A program made the position numbers and the translations under genes. The notes beneath the pieces are model-generated. The model was not told the DNA's origin, made no database searches, and worked only from the letters and a program-made list of their open reading frames with translations. Of a stretch of DNA of 64,000 bases, positions 16,576-24,915 are shown piece after piece. Source of the DNA: Oscillospiraceae bacterium. GTDB taxonomy: Bacteria > Bacillota > Clostridia > Oscillospirales > CAG-272. Location: the NCBI GenBank assembly GCA_015063805.1, contig SVTK01000016.1:1-64000 (forward strand), read 5' to 3'. The number at the start of each line of letters is the position of its first letter. The first letter of the stretch is position 1.

Positions 16576-18393
16576 TCAGTTCGCCTCCTCTACGGTAATG
16601 TCAAAAAATGTCTTCATTCCGGCGCAGGTCACCGTGATCTGCTGCTCCCCCGGGCGGGTAAGAACCACGGGCGTACAGACCATCTCCTCTGCCGCGATTT
16701 CCCGTTCACCGTTGTTGTACACCCGCGCCACTGCCATTCCTGCGGTTTCCAGGGGATCGCCCACCCGATAGGTTGTCTTGAGGGGCAGGCGGCAGACCTC
16801 GATTCCCACACACACCACGTCATGCACCACAACCGGGATCTCCGCGGTCTGTCCCGCGCAGCTGACCGTCACGGTCTGCTCCCCTGCCGCATCAAAGCGG
16901 CCGGGAGTGAAGGTAAAGTCCTCCTCTGCCGGTTCCCGGTGCTCGCCGTACAGTACGGTCAGCACAAGGCCTTCGGGGGAGAAGCTGTCTCCGCGGAAAT
17001 ATTCAGTCTCGTCGGGCATCCGTTCCACCTCCAGCCCTGTGGCAATCTTCGGCCCCAGGCTGACGGTCAGGACCACGGTGTGGCGATCGGGATCATATGC
17101 ATACGCCAAAACCGTATCTTTTTCGGCAGTTTCGTGGAAGACCGCAGTCGTTTCCACCCCGATGCCTGCCCGGATCAGGGCTGCTTCGGCCTCGGATACC
17201 GAAAGGCCGTCCAGTACGGGCAGAATCGGGTCGGTCTCCGCCGGGGCGGTTTGCGGTACCCGGGTGGTTTCAGGCTGCACGGTTTTCTCTGCGGTTGCCG
17301 GTGTCTGCACCGGCGGATCGTCGGGCTGGCCCGCATCATGGTTCGCCCGGTGCCACCAGAGGAGTCCTCCCCCAAGAAACAAACCCGTCGCCAGCAATGC
17401 CGCCGTCAGGATTTTCAAGGCACGGAAGTTTCTGCCTTTTTTGTGATTCCGCGCCGCCGCAGCAGGCAAAGCCGCCCCATCGGGTACCCCGCCGTACAGG
17501 GCTTCCGCCGTGTCAAGCAGCGCCTGCTTCATTTCTGCCGCCGTGGAATATCGGTCCTCCGGACGGTAGGCACAGGCCTTCAAGATAATTTCCGACACCG
17601 CCGGAGATGCCTCGCAGGGAGGAGGCAGTGCATCCCCCCGCAGACGGCACTCCGTCGCGTTCTGCCGCTCCCGGGGCAGGAGCAGCTGTTTTTCGGTATC
17701 CAGGAAGGGAAGGCGGTTCTTGTTGAGCAGCCGGTAGAGCACCAGCCCCAGGGAATAGATATCGGCTCTTGCGTCATAGTCGTAGCTGTACACCGCCTCG
17801 GGGGCCATGTAGTTCACTGTTCCCTTTTGGGAAAGCCCGAAGGTCAGGTGCTCCAGCTTGCGGGCAATGCCAAAATCCCCCAGCTTGTATGTACCATCCT
17901 GCCCCACCAGGATGTTCTCAGGCTTGATATCACGGTGAATAATGCCGTGCTGTGCGCACGCCTCCAATGCCGCACAAAGGTCAACCCCCAGCTTCAGCAC
18001 ATCAGCTTCGCTCAGCCGCTTATCGCAGATGTGGACATTGAAGGGCGTGAGATACTCCATCCGGATGCAGATATCCCATCCGATTTCCCCCTCTTTTTCC
18101 ACCACCGCATATTCATCCGCACAAACGATATTTGGCGCCCCCCGCAAAATCTCCATCATGCGGATCTCACCGACGAAATCATTGACCAGCTCGCTCAGAT
18201 AGGTTCGTGTTTCAGCCTCGGTCATGCCCTCGCTGCGCAGGGAATCCAGCTCGGCGGGGTGCCGGGGGATAGAAATGATTTTGATGGCGCAGACACAGCT
18301 GGGTTCACCCGCACGAACAGCGCGGTATACTGTGCCGTACGAACCGGTGCCCATCGGCTCATCAATACACCATTCAGGCCATATTTTCTTCAT
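16576..18393 (-). CDS. Membrane Ser/Thr protein kinase with PASTA-like and Ig-like extracellular domains
   Basis: A 605-residue Hanks-type kinase. Visible landmarks are the glycine loop GTGSYGTVYRA (about 15-25), the lysine of CAIKII (38), HRDIKPEN (153-160), DFG (173-175) and the APE motif in YMAPEAV. A single membrane helix lies at about 326-347 (LKILTAALLATGLFLGGGLL). Outside follow a PASTA-like unit (about 395-450, DGLSVSEAEAALIRAG) and two Big_3-type Ig-like domains to the end. PASTA kinases such as PknB/PrkC sense wall fragments; here most of the ectodomain is Ig-like. ATG 18393 is chosen because GGAG lies eight bases upstream; ATG 18408 is an alternative with no ribosome site. First gene of the operon with the unknown and LRR genes. 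Confidence 0.9.
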   Translation of the reverse strand: MKKIWPEWCIDEPMGTGSYGTVYRAVRAGEPSCVCAIKIISIPRHPAELDSLRSEGMTEAETRTYLSELVNDFVGEIRMMEILRGAPNIVCADEYAVVEKEGEIGWDICIRMEYLTPFNVHICDKRLSEADVLKLGVDLCAALEACAQHGIIHRDIKPENILVGQDGTYKLGDFGIARKLEHLTFGLSQKGTVNYMAPEAVYSYDYDARADIYSLGLVLYRLLNKNRLPFLDTEKQLLLPRERQNATECRLRGDALPPPCEASPAVSEIILKACAYRPEDRYSTAAEMKQALLDTAEALYGGVPDGAALPAAAARNHKKGRNFRALKILTAALLATGLFLGGGLLWWHRANHDAGQPDDPPVQTPATAEKTVQPETTRVPQTAPAETDPILPVLDGLSVSEAEAALIRAGIGVETTAVFHETAEKDTVLAYAYDPDRHTVVLTVSLGPKIATGLEVERMPDETEYFRGDSFSPEGLVLTVLYGEHREPAEEDFTFTPGRFDAAGEQTVTVSCAGQTAEIPVVVHDVVCVGIEVCRLPLKTTYRVGDPLETAGMAVARVYNNGEREIAAEEMVCTPVVLTRPGEQQITVTCAGMKTFFDITVEEAN

Positions 18394-18743
18394 TGCAATC
18401 TCCATCATCTGTCTATCGTAACATCTGTCTACTGTAACATTTAATTATATAAAAATACGGATGCGCTCCCGTAGTTTGCATTTTACCCTCAGCCAAAACG
18501 CTTTGGGGCTGACAAAAAGCACAGAAAGATACGACCAAAACAAATTGGAACGTCCGTTCTGTGCTGGTATCATTGTACCACATTCCGCAAAATTTGTCAA
18601 CTGCCCGGAGAAAAGGCCGCAGCGGCACAGGGACACACGAAAGTGTTGATTCCCTCGCCACAGTATGGTATAATACGAAGGGACGAACTGTCCGACAAGA
18701 CTCCGGTTCCGCGAAGAAAAATCAGCCGAAAGGATACATCTGC
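18394..18743. other. Divergent regulatory region between kinase and GH43-like genes
   Basis: No gene is supported in these 350 bases. They hold the kinase promoter element at 18444-18488 and an inverted repeat AGCACAGAA/TTCTGTGCT (18518-18565). There is also a possible plus-strand promoter, TTGGAA-N17-TATCAT, at about 18545-18573. The inverted repeat resembles the one at 12064-12106. Confidence 0.55.
18444..18488 (-). promoter_or_regulatory. Promoter and shared upstream element of the kinase operon
   Basis: A minus-strand TATAAT (18449-18444) lies 50 bases before the kinase start. The element CGTAGTTTGCATTTTACCC (18470-18488, plus reading) lies 20 bases further upstream. It differs at one base from the copy at 12030-12048 and has nearly the same spacing to its -10 box. 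Confidence 0.55.
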
Positions 18744-19661
18744 ATGAAATTACGGTTCAACGAAGAAAAACGTTCCCAGCCCGATCCCTTTATTTTCGAG
18801 GATAACGGCATCTTTTACCTTTATGTCACTGCGGATCCCGGCGTTGAGGCTTATACCTGCGACAGCCTGACCGGCATATGGACCTATCGGGGCGTTGTCA
18901 CCGCGTTTGCCGATGCCCACACCTTCTGGGCCCCCTCGGTCATCCGCCTGGAGGACAAGTACTATATGTATGTCTCCTGCATCACGGCGGCGGGATTCCA
19001 GTTTATGCACGTGGCCTCCGCCGACTCCCCCCTCGGCCCCTTCAAAAACGAAAAATGCCTCTATCCCCGCTTCTCCATCGATTCCCACATGGTCAGGACC
19101 GAGGCAGGGCTGTTTCTGTGGTACGCCGAGGACAACACCCGGTGCGAGCTCAAGGGAACGCGGGTCTTTGTGGACAGATTCATCGACCCCTACACCCCCG
19201 AGTATGATCCCAAGGAAGTGCTTCTCCCCGAGTTTGAGGAGGAAAAATATACCCCCCACTGCACGCCAAAGGGGAACTGGTATACCCTGGAGGGCCCCTT
19301 CTGGTTCAAAGAAGGCGAGTGGCAGTACCTGATGTACAGCGCGGGCTGCTATCAGGATGACACCTACCACATCGGCTATGCAGTGGCAAAATCGGAGGAG
19401 CAGGATCTGAAGAAAGTGGACTTTGTGAAGGTCACCGACCACGGAAAATTTGCTCCGCTGATCATCAAAAACGACTTTGAGGAAGGCACCGGCCACCACA
19501 GCGTGATCAAGCACCGGGGCCAGTATTACGCCATCTACCACGGCCGGGAATATGAAAACAGCACCGCCGAGGGCTATGTGGAGAGACGGACCGCGCGGAT
19601 CTGCCGCCTCACCGTGGGCGACGGTGTGATCACAGCCGAGCGGTATGAATCCCATCTTTGA
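18744..19661 (+). CDS. Glycoside hydrolase, GH43-like five-bladed propeller
   Basis: A 305-residue protein without a signal peptide, so probably cytoplasmic. It shows the GH43 pattern: a base aspartate near the start (SQPDPFIFEDNGIFYLYVT), a later acidic blade motif SFSIDSHMV-type region, LEGPFWFKEGEWQYLMYSAG carrying the likely acid glutamate, and GTGHHSVIKHRGQYYAIYHG typical of blade five. Family members remove arabinose or xylose from plant oligosaccharides; the exact substrate is unknown. ATG 18744 is used, with AAAGGA ten bases upstream; the open frame upstream crosses the promoter region. Monocistronic, closed by a bidirectional terminator. Confidence 0.82.
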   Translation: MKLRFNEEKRSQPDPFIFEDNGIFYLYVTADPGVEAYTCDSLTGIWTYRGVVTAFADAHTFWAPSVIRLEDKYYMYVSCITAAGFQFMHVASADSPLGPFKNEKCLYPRFSIDSHMVRTEAGLFLWYAEDNTRCELKGTRVFVDRFIDPYTPEYDPKEVLLPEFEEEKYTPHCTPKGNWYTLEGPFWFKEGEWQYLMYSAGCYQDDTYHIGYAVAKSEEQDLKKVDFVKVTDHGKFAPLIIKNDFEEGTGHHSVIKHRGQYYAIYHGREYENSTAEGYVERRTARICRLTVGDGVITAERYESHL

Positions 19662-19672
19662 TTGCCTCACAA

Positions 19673-19710
19673 AAAAAGAAACAGTCACCTGCGGGTGACT
19701 GTTTCTTTTT
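19673..19710. terminator. Bidirectional terminator between GH43-like and M6-type genes
   Basis: Seventeen-base arms AAAAAGAAACAGTCACC and complement around a 4-base loop, with T-runs on both strands. Confidence 0.9.
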
Positions 19711-19714
19711 GGGG

Positions 19715-22700
19715 TTATTTTCGTTTTTTGAGAATCACCGCAACGGCGACTGCGATCACAATTGCGGCCGCGACGGCAATCACCACAGGAACGACGCCGG
19801 AGACGGGGGAAGAATCGCGGTTTTCTTCGGTAATCGGCGCCGGCGCGGTAGTTTCGGGTGCTGCGGTGGTTTCGGGCGCTGCTGCAGTTGCAGGTACTGC
19901 TGTAGTTGCAGGTACTGCTGTAGTTGCAGGTACTGCTGTAGTTGCAGGTACTGCTGTAGTTGCAGGTGCTGCAGTGGTCTTAGGCACTGCAGTGGTTTCC
20001 GGCGCTGCGGTGGTTTCCGGCACTGCGGTGGTTTCCGGCACTGCGGTAGTCTCGGGTTTGAGCTGTTCAATGGGCGTCTGTGCCACGATGACTACACCGC
20101 AGACAGAGCAGTGAGATCCTGCCGTGAGGCCGGTGCTCTCGTAGGTGGGTTCCACCGCCGGGTCGGTGACAGGCGTGTGGCCTGTGGCAGGGACGGTCGT
20201 TCTCGGGGTCAGCTCCCAGGTGCAGGTCTTGCAGTAGGTGCCGCCGGTGGAACCGTTCGCGGTACAGGTGGGGGCCACCTCGGCATAGGCTTGTGGCACA
20301 TGGGCAGCCTTGGGCAGAACGATTGATGCTGCTGTAATCTCTGTCTTCCCGTCCGCATCGGCGAAGTAGCCGCCGCAGTCCGAGCAGATCCAATGTTCGA
20401 TCTGTCCTTCGGCAAGGCAGGTTGCGTTCTGCGCGGCGTGATGGGTCATGGTGTGGCTGATCACCTCAAAAGCATCCTCCGAGCCGAATTTGAGGAGATA
20501 CGCTTCCCGTGCAGGGGACCAGTAGGAGGCAAAGGCCATGATCTCATTGGAGGCAGTGACGAAGAAGGAAACCTGGTCGGTGACAATGTCGGTCTCCCAC
20601 ATGAGGTTCAGGTTCTTATCCATACGGACAACATGGTAGGTCGTATCCGAATGATTCCCGGCGGAGACACAGACGGCCACAGAGAACCCATCGTCCGGAT
20701 AGAACGTGGCGCGGGTGGTTCGTCCCTGCGTAGGTGTGGCATCAATTGTCACTTCCTTGATGATGTCCAGATCGGCACTCAGGCGCATGGCCAGAATGCC
20801 GTCCTGGCCGGTTTCGGAATTGACGGTGGCGAACACCGCGGTATAGGTTCCATCGCTGTTGGAGACGATCTCGATTTCACGGCCGTAATTAATCGATGCA
20901 TCCACATCATACACCCGTCTGTCCTTCACGGCCTGGGTCAGCGGATCGGCAATGTAGGCGCAAAGATAACCCTTTGCTCCCAACAGATAAACCAGATCCT
21001 TTCCGTTGTAGCACGCAGATCTGAGCGTTTCCCATGTTTCCGGTTCTCTCAGGGTGATATCGCCGGTTTGGGCATCGATAAACACGATCTTTTTGACATT
21101 TCGGTTGCCGTTATCGTAAAACAGCAGTCCGTTTTCATAGGCAATGCAGGTCTCCGACAGCGTGACCTCAGACTCCTTATGCCAGCGAAGATTGCCGTCC
21201 CGGTCGATACACATCACACAGTCCACCCCGCGGTTGCGGGAGCTGTAAAGCGGAATGATATAGCTGCCGTCATTGGCCTGGTATACATAGGGGAAATACC
21301 GTTCCTCGTAGGGATTCAGAATAAACTTGTGGACCAGAATATCGCCGTTTGCATCGGTTTTCAGAAATTCAATGTACGCAGCTTCGTTCCGCCCCTCGCC
21401 GGTACTGGTGATGAGGATGCTTTCATTCTGATCGGAGAAGCAGTGGATATCGTTCTCGAATTTTCTCTCCTCATTTTCATGGTACCAGGGAATAAACGTA
21501 CTGGACTGCACAAAAATATATCCGTCCGGCATAATCTGAACGGTCTTGGCCTCGTTTGGGTTGCCGGAGGAATCTCGCACGCAATTCTCGGGAAGCACGA
21601 TCAGATAGCCCTCCTGAGGAAGCGTTCCCTCAATTGCAATCTTGATCTCATGCACCGAATAATGCGTGCGGGTGAATTTGGCGGGAATCGCCACGCCGTC
21701 CAGGGTGGTGATCCGAATCATAGCCCAGTTGTTCGATGGGTAAATGTATTCGTTAAATCTCAGCTTATTCTCAGCGGTAAAGCCGAGAACGGACAGCGTC
21801 TCGGATACCTGCGGCGCGGCGGTATCCTTATGGCCAAAGGTAATATCCATGGAGGCAGAACTGCCGCTTCGTTTGAAGTCATCGATCTTGATGCCGACGT
21901 ATCTGCCGTCGTGGCTGTCGGTGCTGGGAATGCTGTTGGGGCCCAGCATTGAACCCTCCCGGAAATACAGATTATTCGTCTTATTCAGAACTTTGTCGTA
22001 CTGGGGGATAGCTGAAATCTCTTCCATGAACAGATAAGTGGAATAGTGCGCACCTTCGACATGATGCGCATTCTCCCCGGGCTTGGGCACATAGGACAGG
22101 TTATCGTAAAGGAAGGCCGTCTTGTCTGCATTCAACCGTGCATCCACATGCCAGATTCTGATTTCCCCTTCCGCAAGCGCGTTGTATTTGGTATAGGCGA
22201 TCATGTAGAACTCGTCAAAAATACCGTTGTACCGATCGGTAACCAAAAGAGTTTCTCCACTCTCCGCCCAAAGGTTCAGCTGAATATCCAGCGTGTCCTC
22301 CGTCACCAGGGTAACCTTTTTCGTCCAGCCGAGAAGCATTTTGTAATAGGGGTTGATCAGAGGCTGATTGGTGGTCATCAGATCTTCCACCGGCTCCAGT
22401 GCGAACCATGCCGTGCCGTACAGATCGTACATCCCCAGCGTGTGCAGCAGCTCATGACAGATGGTTCTGCGCAGCGTTCTGGACTCGGATGATGCCTTGT
22501 CTACCTCGTTGGAAACCTGAATGAAAGAATTGATACGCCGACCACTGTCGGTCTCGCCCAGATTCATGGCGTATTCCACACCGCCGTACCAGGGATCCCC
22601 CTGCTCAGTGTCCACCGGCCCGGCAAAGTGATAGGCAATCGCGTCAATTTCGCCGTTCCCGTCACCGTCGAACTGGTTAAAATCCACGCCTTTGGCCTCG

Positions 22701-23146
22701 AAGTGAGCTACCACTTCCCTGACCAGCTCGGCTTTTCTCCAAGTCTCGTTATAGTACGCCCGCTCATGCTTGGCGGTGTACCAATCAAACACCTGGCCGG
22801 AAAGATTCAATTTTCCAAAGGATTGCTCACGGTAAAAGGCAGCGACCGAGCCTCTCCAGGGATCGTCATCCGTACTGTTCCCCAGTTTCCCGGCAGAAAA
22901 ATAGAGTTCATTGTAATACGCCGCCGTGGCATCGGGGTTGTCGTTCTTGTGGTCGGGGAACTGGATCAGGAAAACCGCAATTTTCCCCTCCCCATGGGTG
23001 GGCATGGTCCGCCCCAGGAACAGTTCGGGATGCTCCTCCACCGGGATGCCTACATCCAGCACTTGGGCCGCGTTTTCCAGGCAGAAGACGGCCGCAAAAA
23101 GCGTCATCACAAGGAATAGAATGACGAACCTTGAAACTGTTTTCAT
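19715..23146 (-). CDS. Cell-surface M6-type metalloprotease
   Basis: A 1,143-residue exported protein. A signal peptide (residues 1-23) is followed by an M6/immune-inhibitor-A-like protease domain with the zinc motif HELLH (231-235) and a calcium-loop-like FDGDGNGEIDAI (159-170). A long middle region has repeated beta-strand units that read like a propeller (NLRWHKESEV and similar). Next is a Cys-rich tandem module of two CxxC units at about 930-1040, then a Thr/Pro repeat stalk, and a C-terminal membrane helix ending ILKKRK. There is no LPxTG sortase site, so it is membrane-anchored. ATG 23146 has GAAGAGG as ribosome site; the upstream frame is in the promoter leader. Monocistronic. Confidence 0.86.
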   Translation of the reverse strand: MKTVSRFVILFLVMTLFAAVFCLENAAQVLDVGIPVEEHPELFLGRTMPTHGEGKIAVFLIQFPDHKNDNPDATAAYYNELYFSAGKLGNSTDDDPWRGSVAAFYREQSFGKLNLSGQVFDWYTAKHERAYYNETWRKAELVREVVAHFEAKGVDFNQFDGDGNGEIDAIAYHFAGPVDTEQGDPWYGGVEYAMNLGETDSGRRINSFIQVSNEVDKASSESRTLRRTICHELLHTLGMYDLYGTAWFALEPVEDLMTTNQPLINPYYKMLLGWTKKVTLVTEDTLDIQLNLWAESGETLLVTDRYNGIFDEFYMIAYTKYNALAEGEIRIWHVDARLNADKTAFLYDNLSYVPKPGENAHHVEGAHYSTYLFMEEISAIPQYDKVLNKTNNLYFREGSMLGPNSIPSTDSHDGRYVGIKIDDFKRSGSSASMDITFGHKDTAAPQVSETLSVLGFTAENKLRFNEYIYPSNNWAMIRITTLDGVAIPAKFTRTHYSVHEIKIAIEGTLPQEGYLIVLPENCVRDSSGNPNEAKTVQIMPDGYIFVQSSTFIPWYHENEERKFENDIHCFSDQNESILITSTGEGRNEAAYIEFLKTDANGDILVHKFILNPYEERYFPYVYQANDGSYIIPLYSSRNRGVDCVMCIDRDGNLRWHKESEVTLSETCIAYENGLLFYDNGNRNVKKIVFIDAQTGDITLREPETWETLRSACYNGKDLVYLLGAKGYLCAYIADPLTQAVKDRRVYDVDASINYGREIEIVSNSDGTYTAVFATVNSETGQDGILAMRLSADLDIIKEVTIDATPTQGRTTRATFYPDDGFSVAVCVSAGNHSDTTYHVVRMDKNLNLMWETDIVTDQVSFFVTASNEIMAFASYWSPAREAYLLKFGSEDAFEVISHTMTHHAAQNATCLAEGQIEHWICSDCGGYFADADGKTEITAASIVLPKAAHVPQAYAEVAPTCTANGSTGGTYCKTCTWELTPRTTVPATGHTPVTDPAVEPTYESTGLTAGSHCSVCGVVIVAQTPIEQLKPETTAVPETTAVPETTAAPETTAVPKTTAAPATTAVPATTAVPATTAVPATTAVPATAAAPETTAAPETTAPAPITEENRDSSPVSGVVPVVIAVAAAIVIAVAVAVILKKRK
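19881..19970 (-). repeat. 18-bp coding minisatellite in the protease stalk
   Basis: Five head-to-tail 18-bp units with almost no divergence, encoding a repeated six-residue ATTAVP unit next to related PETTA units. Slippage here would change stalk length without a frameshift. Confidence 0.9.
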
Positions 23147-23192
23147 GTTTTTCCTCTTCTCAAGATGTAATGAAAAAATATTCACTGCTTCC

Positions 23193-23221
23193 ATTATAGC
23201 AAACACTCAGGGATTTTGCAA
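23193..23221 (-). promoter_or_regulatory. Promoter of the M6-type protease gene
   Basis: Minus strand TTGCAA (23221-23216), 17 bases, TATAAT (23198-23193). Confidence 0.65.
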
Positions 23222-23291
23222 GTCTTTGGGGGCATTTCCGGCAAACGCCCCCCGAAAAAGTTAAAAAAATGTTAAATATTTTTTCACTGCA

Positions 23292-23320
23292 TTGTAAATT
23301 TTACAAAAATATTGTATCAT
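23292..23320 (+). promoter_or_regulatory. glnA promoter with overlapping palindrome
   Basis: TTGTAA (23292-23297), 17 bases, TATCAT (23315-23320). A perfect palindrome TTGTAAA-T-TTTACAA (23292-23306) covers the -35 box. It contains TGTAA/TTACA half-sites like GlnR/TnrA sites but with a 3-base rather than 7-base gap, so the regulator is uncertain. Confidence 0.6.
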
Positions 23321-23369
23321 ATTCCTGATTAGCTCCTTCCCCCAATTCTGTTAATGAGGTGAATTTTTC

Positions 23370-24794
23370 ATGAGCAAGACTGTGCAGGATATTCTGAACA
23401 TTATCCGCGAAAACGGCATCGAAATGGTGGACTTCAAGATGGTGGACATCAACGGTCAGTACCGCCATGTGACCATCCCCGCCAAGAACTTCTCCGAGGA
23501 CACCATGAAGAGCGGTATCGGCTTTGATGCCTCCAACTACGGCTACGCTGTGGTGGAGAAGAGCGACATGGTGTTTATCCCCGATCCCGACACCGCCGTC
23601 ATCGATCCTTTCTGCTCCATCCCCACCCTCTCCATGACCGGCAACGCCATGATCATTGACACCCCCGAGAACCGTCCCCTGCCCCAGTACCCCAGAAACA
23701 TCATCAAGGCGGCGGTGGAGGCAATGAAGGCTTCCGGCGTGGCAGATACCATGTACATCCTGCCTGAGTTTGAGTTCTACCTGTTTGACCAGGTGGGCTG
23801 GGAGATCAGCGGCCGCGAGATCAGCGCCTCCGTTGACGCACAGCAGTCCTACTGGAACAGCGCCACCGAGGGTCTCGGTGTAGTGGTCCCCAAGCAGAAG
23901 AACTATCACATCGCCAAGCCCTTCGATATTTCCTACGAGTGCCGCAGTGAAATGTGCCGCTATATGAACGAAGCCGGCATCGAGATCAACTATCACCATC
24001 CCGAGGTTGCGGCTTCCGGTCAGTTTGAGATCGAGCCCCAGCTGGGCGAGGTGGTCCACATGGCTGATGCTACCATGATGATCAAGTACATCATCCACAA
24101 CACCGCACTCAAGTACGGCAAGTCCGCCACCTTCATGCCCAAGCCCATCTACGGCGAGGCAGGCAGCGGTATGCACGTGCATATGCTCCTCATGAAGGAT
24201 GGCAAGCCCGTCTTCTCGGATGACAACGGCTACTCCCATCTTTCCAAAGAGGCGCACTGGTTCATGGGCGGTCTGCTGAAGCATATCGCTTCCCTCTGCG
24301 CCCTGACCAATCCCTCCACCAACTCCTTCAAGCGTCTGGTTCCCGGCTTTGAGGCTCCCGTCACCGTGGGTTACGCCACCTCCAACCGCTCGGCGGTTAT
24401 CCGTATCCCCGCCTACGCCAAGAGCCCCGAGAAGCGCCGCTTCGAGCTCCGCAACCCCGATGCCACCTGCAACCCCTACTTCTGCTACGCCGCCATCCTC
24501 ATGGCCGGTCTTGACGGCATCAAGAATCGGATCGATCCCCACGAGAACGGCTGGGGTCCCTACGACTTCAACCTCTACCACCTCTCCGACGAGGAGAAGG
24601 CAAAGCTCAAGGGCCTGCCCACCTCCCTGCCCGAGGCGCTGGATGCCCTGGAGGCAGACAACGATTACCTCACCGCAGACGGCGTATTCCCGAAGGAACT
24701 GCTGACCAAGTTTATCGCCTCCAAGCGTGCCGAGTGCGCCGAAATGGCAAAAATTCCTCACCCTGCAGAGTTTGACAAGTACTACAACCTTTAA
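23370..24794 (+). CDS. glnA: Type I glutamine synthetase
   Basis: A 474-residue enzyme joining ammonium and glutamate with ATP to make glutamine. Visible are the N-terminal beta-grasp region (MVDFKMVDINGQYRHVTIPA), the metal-binding EFEFYLFD, the GSGMHVHML motif, the NRSAVIRIPAY ATP-site loop and the RFELRNPDATCNPYFCYAAI stretch. I see no adenylylation tyrosine motif in a position I would trust. The ATG follows GAGGTGAATTTTTC. It is followed by its own terminator and then by an ACT-domain protein and D-serine ammonia-lyase, giving an amino-nitrogen neighbourhood. A palindrome over the promoter suggests nitrogen control. Confidence 0.95.
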   Translation: MSKTVQDILNIIRENGIEMVDFKMVDINGQYRHVTIPAKNFSEDTMKSGIGFDASNYGYAVVEKSDMVFIPDPDTAVIDPFCSIPTLSMTGNAMIIDTPENRPLPQYPRNIIKAAVEAMKASGVADTMYILPEFEFYLFDQVGWEISGREISASVDAQQSYWNSATEGLGVVVPKQKNYHIAKPFDISYECRSEMCRYMNEAGIEINYHHPEVAASGQFEIEPQLGEVVHMADATMMIKYIIHNTALKYGKSATFMPKPIYGEAGSGMHVHMLLMKDGKPVFSDDNGYSHLSKEAHWFMGGLLKHIASLCALTNPSTNSFKRLVPGFEAPVTVGYATSNRSAVIRIPAYAKSPEKRRFELRNPDATCNPYFCYAAILMAGLDGIKNRIDPHENGWGPYDFNLYHLSDEEKAKLKGLPTSLPEALDALEADNDYLTADGVFPKELLTKFIASKRAECAEMAKIPHPAEFDKYYNL

Positions 24795-24801
24795 TTGACC
24801 T

Positions 24802-24834
24802 AAAGCCCTGAAAATCCAAGATTTTCAGGGCTTT
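24802..24834 (+). terminator. glnA terminator
   Basis: Fourteen-base perfect arms AAAGCCCTGAAAAT and complement with a 5-base loop, seven bases after the stop. Confidence 0.85.
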
Positions 24835-24915
24835 CCCCGTCACTGTGCCGTTATGGGCACAGTGTCGCCGGCTCCCGCAAAAAGATGAACCATACCAAAG
24901 AAAAGGATGATCACA

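Noticed and set aside
18470..18566. A c-di-GMP riboswitch before the kinase operon
   Set aside because: GCACAGA and GCAAACTACGG recall the GEMM motif, but the order and the core GACGCAAAGCC are missing; a DNA element at the -35 position fits better.
19881..19970. 18-bp repeats as a CRISPR array
   Set aside because: No spacers; coding stalk repeats.
23301..24761. 486-codon minus-strand open frame over glnA
   Set aside because: Shadow of glnA; no start signal and no family resemblance.
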